The notes under the pieces were generated by a model, which worked only from the letters and a program-made list of their open reading frames with translations, was not told the DNA's origin and did no database searches. Positions 47,255-56,618 of a DNA stretch of 64,000 bases are shown piece after piece; the stretch's first letter is position 1; each line of letters begins with the position of its first letter. This DNA is from Butyricimonas faecihominis. Lineage in GTDB: Bacteria > Bacteroidota > Bacteroidia > Bacteroidales > Marinifilaceae. The DNA lies in NCBI RefSeq assembly GCF_033096445.1, contig NZ_AP028155.1, forward strand, positions 2,175,880 through 2,239,879, read 5' to 3'. The position numbers and the translations under genes were made by a program.

Positions 47255-48508
47255 ATGAAGGTGTATGCAATCATTCTTATTTTAATAATGCTTTTAACTG
47301 GAAGCATAATGCGTGTTCGGGCTCAGGAACATCAACACAAGACAGACTCGACAAACAACATTGTCCTCTATTTTAAAATTGACGGGGCTATTTTAGATAG
47401 CACGTACATGGGAAACAATGAATCTTTGAAGAAACTGGATGAGTTAATCAAAAATGAATTAATCATACCTAATCTCGACTCCATTACCATCGTGGCCTCC
47501 TCTTCTCCTGATGGCAAGGAAGCATACAACCTGGAGTTATCGAGGAAAAGAGCCGAAAGTGTCAAAGCTTATATCACGGGGAAATATCCCGAGATCAAAA
47601 AAGAGCTTGTCTATGCACGATACACCGGTGAGAACTGGGTTGATTTCAAACGTATGATCGAAACGGATAAAAACATCCCGCACCGGGAAAGATTAATTAA
47701 CATCATAAATTCCGATCGTGAGAACGGAGCCAAGGAATGGTTGATCAAGACTCTAGCGAACGGGGAATCATGGCGTTATATCAGGAAAAACTTCTTACCA
47801 CAATTACGCACGGGTGCTGTCTGCGTGATCTACTATAAGCGGGAGCCTGTCAAGGAAGAAAAGAAGGAGGAACCGAAGAAAGAAGAGAAGATTATCCCTC
47901 CACAAAAATCGGAACCGGAGACTCCGGTCATCCCGCTAATCATCTCGAAACCGTTATTCGCCATGAAAACGAACCTTCTCTACGACGTGCTTTCGGCCGT
48001 GAACCTAGAAATAGAAATTCCCATCGGTAAACAATGGTCCGTGGCTGCAGAAGGAATATTCCCGTGGTGGAAAGCATCACGTGCCGACTGGACCATGCAA
48101 TTACTATCGGGACACGCCAGCGTGAAATACTGGCTCGGGGATCGTGACGCAAAAGAAGTTCTCACGGGATGGAACATTGGCCTTTACGGCGGAGTGGGGA
48201 AATACGATCTACAACTTTTCGATAAAGACGGGGAACAAGGCGACTTCTTTGATGCAGGTCTTCAAGCCGCTTACGCTCACAAGATCGGCAAGCATTTCCA
48301 CATGGAGTATAGCCTCGGCGTGGGTTATTTACAAAGGGACACGAAAGAGTATGATAAAGTGAACGACACGATGTACGGGGACATAAAAGTTTTCAGGTTC
48401 CCGTGGAAAGTAGAGAGGAAACAATGGTTTGGTCCAACGTTCGCAAAAGTTTCCCTCGTTTGGTTATTAAATAAAAAAACAGTAAAAAAAGAAGGAGGTG
48501 TGAAATGA
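47255..48508 (+). CDS. OmpA-like/DUF3575 fimbrial accessory protein
   Basis: This 417-residue outer-membrane protein has a signal peptide (about 1-23). An OmpA-C-like peptidoglycan-associated region (about 30-190) carries VASSSPDGKEAYNLELSRKR, and the linker (about 205-230) is rich in Lys, Glu and Pro. A DUF3575 beta-barrel domain (about 237-417) shows FAMKTNLLYDVLSAVNLEIE and GVGKYDLQLFDKDGEQGDFF. DUF3575 proteins commonly lead fimbrillin operons and may help anchor or assemble them. It overlaps the next gene by 4 bases (ATGA). Confidence 0.88.
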   Translation: MKVYAIILILIMLLTGSIMRVRAQEHQHKTDSTNNIVLYFKIDGAILDSTYMGNNESLKKLDELIKNELIIPNLDSITIVASSSPDGKEAYNLELSRKRAESVKAYITGKYPEIKKELVYARYTGENWVDFKRMIETDKNIPHRERLINIINSDRENGAKEWLIKTLANGESWRYIRKNFLPQLRTGAVCVIYYKREPVKEEKKEEPKKEEKIIPPQKSEPETPVIPLIISKPLFAMKTNLLYDVLSAVNLEIEIPIGKQWSVAAEGIFPWWKASRADWTMQLLSGHASVKYWLGDRDAKEVLTGWNIGLYGGVGKYDLQLFDKDGEQGDFFDAGLQAAYAHKIGKHFHMEYSLGVGYLQRDTKEYDKVNDTMYGDIKVFRFPWKVERKQWFGPTFAKVSLVWLLNKKTVKKEGGVK

Positions 48509-49515
48509 AAAACATAATTTATATCGCAACTCTTTGTTTCACACTTGCCTGCTCTTCATGCGACAGGGACAATCTGTTTTACGCCACGGAAGAACAAGGA
48601 TTTGTACGCCTGAATATCAATTGGGAACCCTCACAATTAGAACCGAACGGTACCTCAGCCTACGTGTTCGACAACGAAAGCGGAAAAGCTGTCTGTGAAT
48701 GTTTGATCAGCAGCGACCCTAACACGATTGATATTCCCCTTTACCCGGGTAAATATGACATCATGGTGATAAACAACACGGAAGAGGAATTAGCAAGCAT
48801 TGACTTTACCGGTATCGAAAACCTACACACGTTCAACGCTGTCATTTCGGCCAATAAAGAGCCGAAGTACGCGAATCTATTATCAAAAGCAGAAGATAAT
48901 AATTCCTACTTGACAGCATGCGACATCCTAGCCAGAGCACTCGTCAAGGCGATCGAGATTACCCCGAAAGATATTCACTATTACAAGGAAAAGCCGGCTA
49001 CCGGAGAACACGAGGTCAGCCAAACGATCGAAGTCACCCCGGAACGACAAACAGAATTAATCGACATTGAGGTAAAAGTGATGAACATCACGTCAGCTGC
49101 CGGGGCCCCACGTTCCCACCTGACGGCCATGTGTGAAAGCGAAAACATGGAAAAAGCGATAAAGTTCGGGCATGGTATCACACACGAGTTCGTGCTGAAC
49201 AACAAACGGGTAGACCCGGACAACTATAAACTCGCCACGATCACGAAGCAACTCATCTCGTTTGGTCCGGAAAAAGCAAACGGGAAATGCCTCAATGATC
49301 ACCAACTCGTCATGAATTTCATCCTCGTGAACGGAGAAACCCACACGGTTTCCCTTAACGTGAAAGATTTAATTGAAACTTCACATGACGGGGTACAAAC
49401 CGTCCACAAAATCCGGGCCGAGGTGACTCTCCCGGAAGCCATCGGTAACGGTGACGGGGTTTTCCACCCGGAGGTTGAAGAATGGGAAGAAATTGAAACG
49501 GAATTACCAATTTAA
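48505..49515 (+). CDS. DUF5119 lipoprotein, fimbrial minor subunit/anchor-like
   Basis: This 336-residue protein has a lipoprotein signal ending at LACSSCDRD. Its first beta-domain has VRLNINWEPSQ, AYVFDNESG and LYPGKYDIMVINNTEEE, which matches DUF5119 in the FimB/Mfa2-like family. Its second beta-domain continues to about 320. By analogy with Mfa2/FimB it may terminate or anchor the fibre and set its length; that role is inferred. It is coupled to the DUF3575 gene by a 4-base overlap. Confidence 0.82.
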   Translation: MKNIIYIATLCFTLACSSCDRDNLFYATEEQGFVRLNINWEPSQLEPNGTSAYVFDNESGKAVCECLISSDPNTIDIPLYPGKYDIMVINNTEEELASIDFTGIENLHTFNAVISANKEPKYANLLSKAEDNNSYLTACDILARALVKAIEITPKDIHYYKEKPATGEHEVSQTIEVTPERQTELIDIEVKVMNITSAAGAPRSHLTAMCESENMEKAIKFGHGITHEFVLNNKRVDPDNYKLATITKQLISFGPEKANGKCLNDHQLVMNFILVNGETHTVSLNVKDLIETSHDGVQTVHKIRAEVTLPEAIGNGDGVFHPEVEEWEEIETELPI

Positions 49516-49571
49516 AAATAATGAATTATTCACTTTTAATTTACTGATCATGAAAAAGAATCTATTGTACA

Positions 49572-50630
49572 ATGCTAACTGCGGCAGCCATGCTTGCCGG
49601 TTGCGCAAAAAACGACGTGGTTGATTCGGAAATCAATAAGGAGGGTAACCTGATCGGGTTCTCCACTTACAAGAACATCTCCAGGGGAAACCCGGTAGAT
49701 GACAATAACGAATTTTTAACAAAAGACAACGCCTTTGGAGTAACTGCATTTATCAAGATAAATGCAGTCCTAAATGAAAGTCCTTACATGGGAACGACTG
49801 CCGAGGGCATTCAAATCGTATCTGACGGGGCGAAATGGACTTACGCCCAAGCAAGCGATCAAGCTTACTGGCCTGTGAATGGCGAATTGCTTGATTTTTA
49901 CGCCTATTCCCCGCACGAGAATGCAGCTATCACGGCGAAAACTTTCGCCACGACCGGTTTAACGTTGAACTATACCGTTCCAGCCGAAGAAGCCAATCAA
50001 GTGGACTTAATGTACGCTGTTGCCACAAACCAAACAAAACCTGATAACGGAAACAGCGTAACCATGCCATTCAAACACGCCTTGACTCAGGTGCATTTTG
50101 CAATCGGGACAAGTGCCACAAACCTGTTCGTGGATGTTGAGGAGAACGGGATTCAAATTCACAATCTGAAAAACACGGGAACTTTTGCATCTTCGACAGA
50201 AGCATGGACTTTAAACACTGAGGCTACTCCAGCCAGCTACACGGTTACCTCCGATGCCATTAATGAAGCAGGTTATCAAGTAACGAATGGCGCTCAAGCA
50301 TTCACCACGATCGGAAGCGCAGACAAGGCATTGATGCTATTGCCACAAACCTTGGAGGCAAATACAGAAAATGTAGGAACTGGTAATTACCTGACGATCA
50401 ATTGCAAGATATACCAAAAACTTGCAGATGGTATAAAAATTTATCTAAAAGGTAGCGAAAGTAAATATGCTCCTGTAACAGTCGGTATTTCCGGAGAGTG
50501 GAAAAGAAATCAAAAGATCACTTACAACTTAAACATCGGCGCAACAGCAGGCATTTTGAATCCGATCGAATTCGAAACGACAGTAGAAGAGTGGCAACCT
50601 GTTGATGGTGGTACCATCGAGGTAAAATAG
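49572..50630 (+). CDS. Fimbrillin family major subunit-like lipoprotein
   Basis: This 352-residue protein of the Mfa-like/FimA superfamily forms shaft subunits after lipidation and gingipain-type processing in relatives. It shows LAGCAKND (lipobox), WTYAQASDQAYWPVNGE, LDFYAYSPHENA, NSVTMPFKHALTQVHFAIG and LMLLPQTLE, which define the two transthyretin-like domains. The continuous frame begins at MLTAAAMLAGC without a basic N-region. The missing start MKKNLLY is at 49550-49570, out of frame by one extra A at 49571. Removing it restores a perfect signal. It is either phase-variable, a broken gene or a sequencing indel. Confidence 0.87.
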   Translation: MLTAAAMLAGCAKNDVVDSEINKEGNLIGFSTYKNISRGNPVDDNNEFLTKDNAFGVTAFIKINAVLNESPYMGTTAEGIQIVSDGAKWTYAQASDQAYWPVNGELLDFYAYSPHENAAITAKTFATTGLTLNYTVPAEEANQVDLMYAVATNQTKPDNGNSVTMPFKHALTQVHFAIGTSATNLFVDVEENGIQIHNLKNTGTFASSTEAWTLNTEATPASYTVTSDAINEAGYQVTNGAQAFTTIGSADKALMLLPQTLEANTENVGTGNYLTINCKIYQKLADGIKIYLKGSESKYAPVTVGISGEWKRNQKITYNLNIGATAGILNPIEFETTVEEWQPVDGGTIEVK

Positions 50631-50671
50631 CCCTCGCGTTTCATGCAACCCTAAACATGGCCTAACGGCTC

Positions 50672-50703
50672 ACTCGCGGGCGGTTGAACGTCTGCCCGCG
50701 GGT
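50672..50703 (+). promoter_or_regulatory. GC-rich stem-loop between the two fimbrillin genes
   Basis: ACTCGCGGGC and GCCCGCGGGT can form a 10-bp RNA stem with one G-U pair and a 12-base loop, in an otherwise AT-rich gap. It may act as an attenuator or processing barrier that lowers expression of the downstream genes or stabilises the upstream mRNA. Confidence 0.5.
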
Positions 50704-50731
50704 ACTAATAAAACCTCAAAAAAGTCAAACG

Positions 50732-51784
50732 ATGAAAAGAAAAGAATACATTTTACTGTCGGCAGCCCTATTGATCGCGTTCACATCGTGCGACAAAAAC
50801 GCCCCGGAACCTGCCAACGACGGTGATAAAATAGATTTTATTGCCACGCCATTTCACGAATCCTTCATCCAGGCTGATCAAGCCCGGGGAAGCGAAACGG
50901 GAAACGACGACATGCAAGATTTCGGTGTATACGCCTACTACACGGCCGACGCTTTTATCCCGGGGACTAGCACCCCGAATTTCATGTGTAACACCCACGT
51001 GAAAAAGACAAGTGGCACATGGACTTACGAGCCTCTCATGTTCTGGCCTAATAATGGGAAACTGTCATTTTTCGCCTATTCCCCTTACGCAAGCCAAGGA
51101 GATTCGTACACCTCTTTAAGTTCCTCCTCCTCCACGGCGGGGTATCCCCAACTAACCTACACGGTACCGGATGACGTGATTATCCAACGAGATTTACTCG
51201 TATCCGTTCCCCTACTCAACCAAACGAAAACATCGAGGAACGCCGACGGTAAGTTACCATTAACATTCCGACACGCTCTCTCGTGCATCGTGTTCAAAGC
51301 CAAGATGACAGACGCTTGCGATTTCCCGGTGAAAGTAACCTCCATCACCCTCGGGAATTTCAAGAACAAAGCGACACTCTCTTACGACGTCGGCAATACC
51401 CCGGGGACATTTTCTTGGACACCGACCGAGGACGCCTCGGACAAATCCTATATGCTAACCATCAATAACGGACTACTAAAGGACGTGAACTTGAAAACCA
51501 TCACGACCACCTACCAGCCAATCAGCACCGACAACGCATCCCTGATGCTATTGCCACAAGGGATTGATGATTCGGACGAGATTAAAGTCACCGTGGAATA
51601 CCAAGTGACAGGAAATATTCAGACCCAAACGATAACAGTCCCACTAAACCGGATAATAAGTACTTTGATCGCCGGGCAACGCTACTCGATAAATATACTA
51701 GTTTCCACTTTGGCAGACTTAACATTGACCTGCACGGTAGAGTCATGGCAACAACAAACAATTAACGTACCCGAATTTAAATAA
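50732..51784 (+). CDS. Fimbrillin family protein
   Basis: This is 350 residues from the ATG at 50732; the frame is open further up, but only through a TTG and non-conserved residues. It has a lipoprotein signal (LLIAFTSCDKN), then MFWPNNGKLSFFAYSPYASQ, LPLTFRHALSCIVFKAKM and SLMLLPQGIDDSDEIKV, the same landmarks as the preceding subunit. It is probably a second subunit or minor pilin. It comes 10 bases before the tip-like gene. Confidence 0.88.
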   Translation: MKRKEYILLSAALLIAFTSCDKNAPEPANDGDKIDFIATPFHESFIQADQARGSETGNDDMQDFGVYAYYTADAFIPGTSTPNFMCNTHVKKTSGTWTYEPLMFWPNNGKLSFFAYSPYASQGDSYTSLSSSSSTAGYPQLTYTVPDDVIIQRDLLVSVPLLNQTKTSRNADGKLPLTFRHALSCIVFKAKMTDACDFPVKVTSITLGNFKNKATLSYDVGNTPGTFSWTPTEDASDKSYMLTINNGLLKDVNLKTITTTYQPISTDNASLMLLPQGIDDSDEIKVTVEYQVTGNIQTQTITVPLNRIISTLIAGQRYSINILVSTLADLTLTCTVESWQQQTINVPEFK

Positions 51785-51793
51785 CAGAAAACT

Positions 51794-54616
51794 ATGAAAA
51801 GATATATATACATCGCATATGCCTTGATGCTTGTCCTAGCCGCCTGTCAAGATGATAAACTCGGGGACCATGAAAATAGCGGGAATGCAACATTAACATT
51901 GAATTTCAACTCTTCAGACAACACGCTGTCACGCGCCGTGTCAAGTGACGAGGATGAACAAATAATAAGCAACGCTTACGTGTTCGTTTTCAATCAAGAC
52001 GGGAGCAAGGTGTTCGGACAATTTTACAATAACATACACCAATCAAAGACTTACACGACCAAGGTGGAGAACATTCCCGCCGGGAACGGCAAGACCATAG
52101 CTGTTATCGCGAACATCAACACGACGATTCACGACCTGAACGACACGAAGCTGGATGCCGTCACCTCGAAAGCCGATTTGCTGGCACTGACATCGCACAT
52201 GCAGGGAAAATACATCGAGAGAGGAATCCAGTTTCTGATGAGCGGGATGAAAGAAGGAGCCGAGTTAATAGCAAACCAAAATAACACGATCGACATCCCA
52301 TTGACACGAACCGACGCAAAAGTACGTTTCAACGTGCAAACGAAAGAAGGCGTAACATTCACCCCTCGCGAGTGGAAGATCGTGGCTATACCGCGAGAAG
52401 TAAGCGTGTTACCGAACACCACACAAGGACAATTTGAATTTGAGAATTACTTTAACAGCGAGTGGAATAACTTTGAAATCTCCACCACGAACGCCATCAC
52501 GTTCGCGTTCTACATACCCGAAAACAAAGTAAACCCCAAGGAAACAATACCCGCAGAGGGGGAATATCGCGATCAATATGCCCTACGGGAAAAACAAGAA
52601 AAAACACCTAACGCTGACGGAAGCGTGACAAACGGGGCTTACCGGTACGCGGATCAACGGGCGACCTACGTGAAATTGAAAGGAAATGTTTTTTATAGCA
52701 TCGGCGGGGGACAAGAAATTTCAGCAGACGTAACTTACACCATTCACCTCGGAGGAGTGAATGGCGTGAACGATTACAACAGCCTCAGAAATCATTTTTA
52801 TACTTACACGGTAACCATCAATAGCGTGGAAGACATCATCGTCGAGGTTGAATCAACAACAGGCGAAGAACCCTCACCCGGAAGCGAGGGAGATGTTGTT
52901 GTCGCCGAACGAATTAAAAGATTCGATGCCCACAATGAAATTTTCACGACAACTTTCGAGCAAAAGAATATCGACGAGAGCTTGACTTGGAACGTTTACA
53001 CCCCATTCTCCAATGGAGCAGAAAATGAAAATCCCAAAGACTATGACTGGATATATTTCAACATTAACACAAAAAGTAGAAATTTTTATACCGAAACTTT
53101 TGTAACCTACCAAGGAGATAATGGTGTTTACACGGATGCCGAATTCAAAGATAAGAAGTACCAACACCCCCTGGATCGTTACATGAACGATATAAACAAT
53201 GGAACACAGAAAATGCTAAACATCAAACAACTCGTCAGCATTTTGAAGGAATGTAAACGCAGGTATCTCGCATCACAAGGGAACCATTTATTTGATAGTG
53301 GAGATAAAATCATATTTACCACCTATCTTAAAGAGTATTACTATGACGTGAACCCGGAAAACACATCTGAAACCGTGGAAAACGGGCTTTGGAAAAAATT
53401 CGTCAATACACAGGAAAGAGTGCTCAATATTTTATCCAATCTTCAATACAGTCAAGACCAGATGAGTACCAAATCCATCGCATTGTACTCCATCAGGCAA
53501 TCATCCATACAAACCATGTATAACAAAAACTTGACTGAAAACTTCACCGCATGGGGCTCCGAGGCTATACAGGATGAAACTCTTCTCCCGTTTGAAACAG
53601 AAAGAACTAAAACGAATCGCACGTATAACGATCTCAATAACGGACGAAAAAACTCCATCAACATGTGGATTGGAAACGAAACCATGAATTGGAACACCTA
53701 CATAGATCCCACGACATGGGAAATGCAAGCTTCGTATGAAGCGGCCAAGTACAAATGCTTGCGCCTTAATCGCGACATGAATGGCAACGGGCGAATCGAC
53801 AAGGAGGAGGTTCAATGGTACTTGGCCAGTATCAATCAACTCTCGGACTTGTGGATCGGAGAAAACTCCTTTGACTCGCAATCCCGACTATACAAATTCA
53901 GCACGTGGGAAGAAAACAAACAATGGTACGCCAGCAGCACCGTACTAGATAAAGACCGCCAAGGATTGGGTACTAATTTGTTTCCTTATACTTACAGGGA
54001 CATTCCCCAGATATTGTGGTCTTCGGAAGGTTCAACCGTCGGTCCTTTAAATGGACCCGGATCCATTACCTCGACCAAGGTGTACTACAGGTGTGTCAGG
54101 AATCTAGGACTAGCCAAAAAGGCGAGCGAAAATGACCATCCAGAAGATTTCGTCACGTATGATGCCGCAAATAGAACCATCACTTTAACAAAACTAGATC
54201 CCAAATCGATACGAGGTTTCAGTACCGTAGAAGAGTTGCCCAATCACAACGAACGAGACGTTCGCGGGTACAACAAACCTTGGAACGCTTTTGAAATAAA
54301 TGCCAAGACATACGGAAACGGGTTAACCTGGGAGATGGTTAACGCCCGCTCTCAACCCGGAGGAACAAATCCGGTATGCCCCAAAGGATGGAGGGTTCCC
54401 AATCAAAGAGAACTGGCATTAATGTACTCCAGGATGCCAAGAAACGCGACCTCTTGGCCCCTGAGCGACCATTTTTCCAGAAGTAGTTTCAGCTTTAACA
54501 CAGCCGGTGGCGAACGCGTTGGTTTTTCCGTTGAAAATGAAGGATCGGTATATTACTTGATTAATCACAAAGACGAAGACCGTGGCGGAGTCCGCTGTGT
54601 AAGAGACATTAATTAG
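51794..54616 (+). CDS. Large fimbrial tip-like lipoprotein (DUF4906 type)
   Basis: This 940-residue lipoprotein (LVLAACQDDK) has a fimbrillin-like N-terminal domain (TLTLNFNSSDNTLSRAVS, AYVFVFNQDGSKVFG) and a DUF4906-type centre. The distal part has an EF-hand-like loop (DMNGNGRIDKEEVQW, near 657) and ends in a Fib_succ_major-like segment (CPKGWRVPNQRELAL, then GGVRCVRDIN). Size and position match FimD/Mfa4-5-type tip or accessory proteins, which carry adhesive domains. The EF-hand-like loop suggests calcium binding. It is the fifth gene of a six-gene set. Confidence 0.82.
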   Translation: MKRYIYIAYALMLVLAACQDDKLGDHENSGNATLTLNFNSSDNTLSRAVSSDEDEQIISNAYVFVFNQDGSKVFGQFYNNIHQSKTYTTKVENIPAGNGKTIAVIANINTTIHDLNDTKLDAVTSKADLLALTSHMQGKYIERGIQFLMSGMKEGAELIANQNNTIDIPLTRTDAKVRFNVQTKEGVTFTPREWKIVAIPREVSVLPNTTQGQFEFENYFNSEWNNFEISTTNAITFAFYIPENKVNPKETIPAEGEYRDQYALREKQEKTPNADGSVTNGAYRYADQRATYVKLKGNVFYSIGGGQEISADVTYTIHLGGVNGVNDYNSLRNHFYTYTVTINSVEDIIVEVESTTGEEPSPGSEGDVVVAERIKRFDAHNEIFTTTFEQKNIDESLTWNVYTPFSNGAENENPKDYDWIYFNINTKSRNFYTETFVTYQGDNGVYTDAEFKDKKYQHPLDRYMNDINNGTQKMLNIKQLVSILKECKRRYLASQGNHLFDSGDKIIFTTYLKEYYYDVNPENTSETVENGLWKKFVNTQERVLNILSNLQYSQDQMSTKSIALYSIRQSSIQTMYNKNLTENFTAWGSEAIQDETLLPFETERTKTNRTYNDLNNGRKNSINMWIGNETMNWNTYIDPTTWEMQASYEAAKYKCLRLNRDMNGNGRIDKEEVQWYLASINQLSDLWIGENSFDSQSRLYKFSTWEENKQWYASSTVLDKDRQGLGTNLFPYTYRDIPQILWSSEGSTVGPLNGPGSITSTKVYYRCVRNLGLAKKASENDHPEDFVTYDAANRTITLTKLDPKSIRGFSTVEELPNHNERDVRGYNKPWNAFEINAKTYGNGLTWEMVNARSQPGGTNPVCPKGWRVPNQRELALMYSRMPRNATSWPLSDHFSRSSFSFNTAGGERVGFSVENEGSVYYLINHKDEDRGGVRCVRDIN

Positions 54617-54630
54617 TAAAAAAAGTATAT

Positions 54631-54894
54631 ATGAATAAACGAGAACTTACAGCACTTATCGCAGAGCGCACCGGATTCAAGAAAAAGGACGTTCACACGA
54701 CGCTACAAGCTACGATCGACTGCATTTCCGAGGTTATACTCGCCGGGGGACGGGTGACGTTCATGGGATTCGGTTCCTTTTATACCCAAGAGCGAGGCCC
54801 GCGAATAAGTTACAACGTGTACTCGAAAGAACGACGACACCTTGATTCCCGGAAAGTGATAAAATTTAAACCAACGTTACAAAAAAGAAAATAA
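54631..54894 (+). CDS. HU family DNA-binding protein
   Basis: This 87-residue histone-like protein starts MNKRELTALIAERTGFKKKD, with the HU dimer core VTFMGFGSFYTQERGPR. The arm region that normally reads RNPQTG is replaced by ISYNVYSKERRHLDSRK, so it is a divergent HU. It lies 14 bases after the tip-like gene, an unusual place for HU. It may bend DNA at the operon's promoter region or be a regulator of the fimbriae. Confidence 0.9.
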   Translation: MNKRELTALIAERTGFKKKDVHTTLQATIDCISEVILAGGRVTFMGFGSFYTQERGPRISYNVYSKERRHLDSRKVIKFKPTLQKRK

Positions 54895-54942
54895 ATGCAA
54901 CCAGAAAGGGGACTCTTTTCATCAAGATTCCCTGAATACCGA

Positions 54943-54968
54943 GGCGAGATTCCGCGATGGATCTCGCC
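54943..54968 (+). terminator. Possible terminator after the fimbrial operon
   Basis: GGCGAGAT and ATCTCGCC form an 8-bp stem with a 10-base loop 49 bases after the HU stop. No T-run follows. Confidence 0.4.
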
Positions 54969-55043
54969 TTCCTCGTTATTCATCGCTCCTGCATACAATA
55001 AACTTTCCGGGATAAGACTCACCCTGAAACCACGATTTTTTAC

Positions 55044-55074
55044 TTGTAACTTCCCCACATTAACTCTATCTTTG
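55044..55074 (+). promoter_or_regulatory. Promoter of meaB
   Basis: TTG (55044-55046), 20 bases, TATCTTTG (55067-55074) is a consensus Bacteroidota promoter, giving a short leader of about 15 bases. Confidence 0.78.
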
Positions 55075-55096
55075 TCGAAGATTAATTTAAAACGCT

Positions 55097-56209
55097 ATGC
55101 AACAAAATATAGAACATCCTGAAAACGAAGCTTGTTATGAAGGACTGGCCGTCAACAAGGGTATCGAACAGCCGGATCCCGTGAACCCGGCCATCGCAGA
55201 AAGATTGAAGCATCTGAGGAAAAAGACGCTTACCGCGGACGAGTACGTGGCAGGTATTCTTCGCGGGGACATTAACATTTTAAGCCAAGCCATTACCCTC
55301 GTGGAAAGCGCCCGCGTTGACCACCAAGCCATGGCACAGGAAGTAATCAACCGTTGCCTCCCGAACACGGGTAAATCCGTCCGTATCGGGATCACGGGTG
55401 TACCCGGGGCCGGGAAAAGTACTTTCATCGAGGCGTTCGGGAAATTCCTTACCGGACAAGGACATAAAATTGCCGTGCTTGCCATCGACCCGAGTAGTGA
55501 ACGTTCAAAAGGGAGTATTCTTGGAGATAAAACCCGTATGGAAGAGTTAGCCTGTGATCCACACGCCTACATCCGCCCTTCCCCATCGGCCGGCTCGCTG
55601 GGCGGCGTTGCCCGCAAAACGAGAGAGGCCATGTTGCTCTGCGAGGCTGCCGGATTTGACATTACCTTGATTGAAACCGTCGGGGTCGGTCAAAGTGAAA
55701 CTGCCGTACATTCGATGGTCGATTTCTTCCTGCTGGTACAAATTGCCGGAGCCGGGGATGAATTGCAAGGCATCAAGCGAGGCATCATGGAAATGGCCGA
55801 CAGTATTATCATTAACAAGGCTGACGGTAACAACATCACCCGTGCCGAACTTGCTAAAGTTCAGTTGCAAAATGCTCTTCACCTCTTCCCCCCTCACGAA
55901 TCAGGCGTGGAACCGAAGGTCATGACCTGCTCCGCTTACGAGAAAACCGGGATCAAGGAAATATGGGAAAACATACTGCACTATTGCAGCGAAACCCAAC
56001 AAAGCAAATATTTCGACATCCGTCGCAGCGAACAAGCCAAGTACTGGATGTACGAAACCATTGACGAACAACTGAGGAATCGTTTCTACCAGAGCCAGAA
56101 AGAACAAATAAAAGAGGCAGAAGAAAAAGTGCAGCATAACGAGGAAAGTTCTTTTGCTGCGGCCTTCCGCTTGTTAGACAACTATTTCAAGGAAGATACG
56201 AAACTATAA
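55097..56209 (+). CDS. meaB: Methylmalonyl-CoA mutase-associated GTPase MeaB
   Basis: This 370-residue G3E GTPase loads and protects cobalamin on methylmalonyl-CoA mutase, needed for the succinate-propionate route. Walker A is GVPGAGKST (101-109). Other markers are AIDPSSERSKGSILGDKTRM, SAGSLGGVARKTREAM, IETVGVGQSE and the NKAD guanine motif. The C-terminal helical dimerisation arm is present. The mutase subunits themselves are not in the window. It is monocistronic, with its own promoter and a downstream hairpin. Confidence 0.96.
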   Translation: MQQNIEHPENEACYEGLAVNKGIEQPDPVNPAIAERLKHLRKKTLTADEYVAGILRGDINILSQAITLVESARVDHQAMAQEVINRCLPNTGKSVRIGITGVPGAGKSTFIEAFGKFLTGQGHKIAVLAIDPSSERSKGSILGDKTRMEELACDPHAYIRPSPSAGSLGGVARKTREAMLLCEAAGFDITLIETVGVGQSETAVHSMVDFFLLVQIAGAGDELQGIKRGIMEMADSIIINKADGNNITRAELAKVQLQNALHLFPPHESGVEPKVMTCSAYEKTGIKEIWENILHYCSETQQSKYFDIRRSEQAKYWMYETIDEQLRNRFYQSQKEQIKEAEEKVQHNEESSFAAAFRLLDNYFKEDTKL

Positions 56210-56235
56210 TCGTAAAAATACTTCCAACCTACTCG

Positions 56236-56279
56236 GAACGGGAGAATATCCGAAATCACCTTTGGATGATCTCCCGTTC
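56236..56279 (+). terminator. Terminator hairpin of meaB
   Basis: GAACGGGAG and CTCCCGTTC form the outer stem, and inner ATCC/GGAT extends it. A short T stretch follows. Confidence 0.65.
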
Positions 56280-56371
56280 TGGTTTTATATCACCTGAGAA
56301 CACCTTCTCACAGGGCTTTACATGAAAATTACCTGACTGTTGGGCGACTGTTGGCAGGTAATTAGGCGCCA

Positions 56372-56412
56372 TCGCCCGATTGTCGCCGCCTAGTCGCCCG
56401 ATTATCGCCGCC
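56372..56412. repeat. GC-rich 22-bp tandem duplication
   Basis: TCGCCCGATTGTCGCCGCC (56372-56390) and TCGCCCGATTATCGCCGCC (56394-56412) differ at one base. They stand out against the AT-rich neighbourhood. Confidence 0.7.
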
Positions 56413-56618
56413 ATTTTAACAGATGATTAGTAAAAATAACATAGGACACATCCGCACGAAACAAGACAACAATAGGTCAACATAGATCCAATTTCAAATT
56501 TTTATCTATTCTAAGCCCCGATAAAAGTATTGATTTATGTTAGGACATACCAACACATATTCCGAAAATACAGTTTTAAGATAAGTACAAGCGTCAAATA
56601 TTCCTTTGTAGAAGAATC

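Noticed and set aside
54895-55122. Small plus-strand frame after the HU gene
   Set aside because: It covers a hairpin and the meaB promoter, has no homologous look and overlaps the meaB start.
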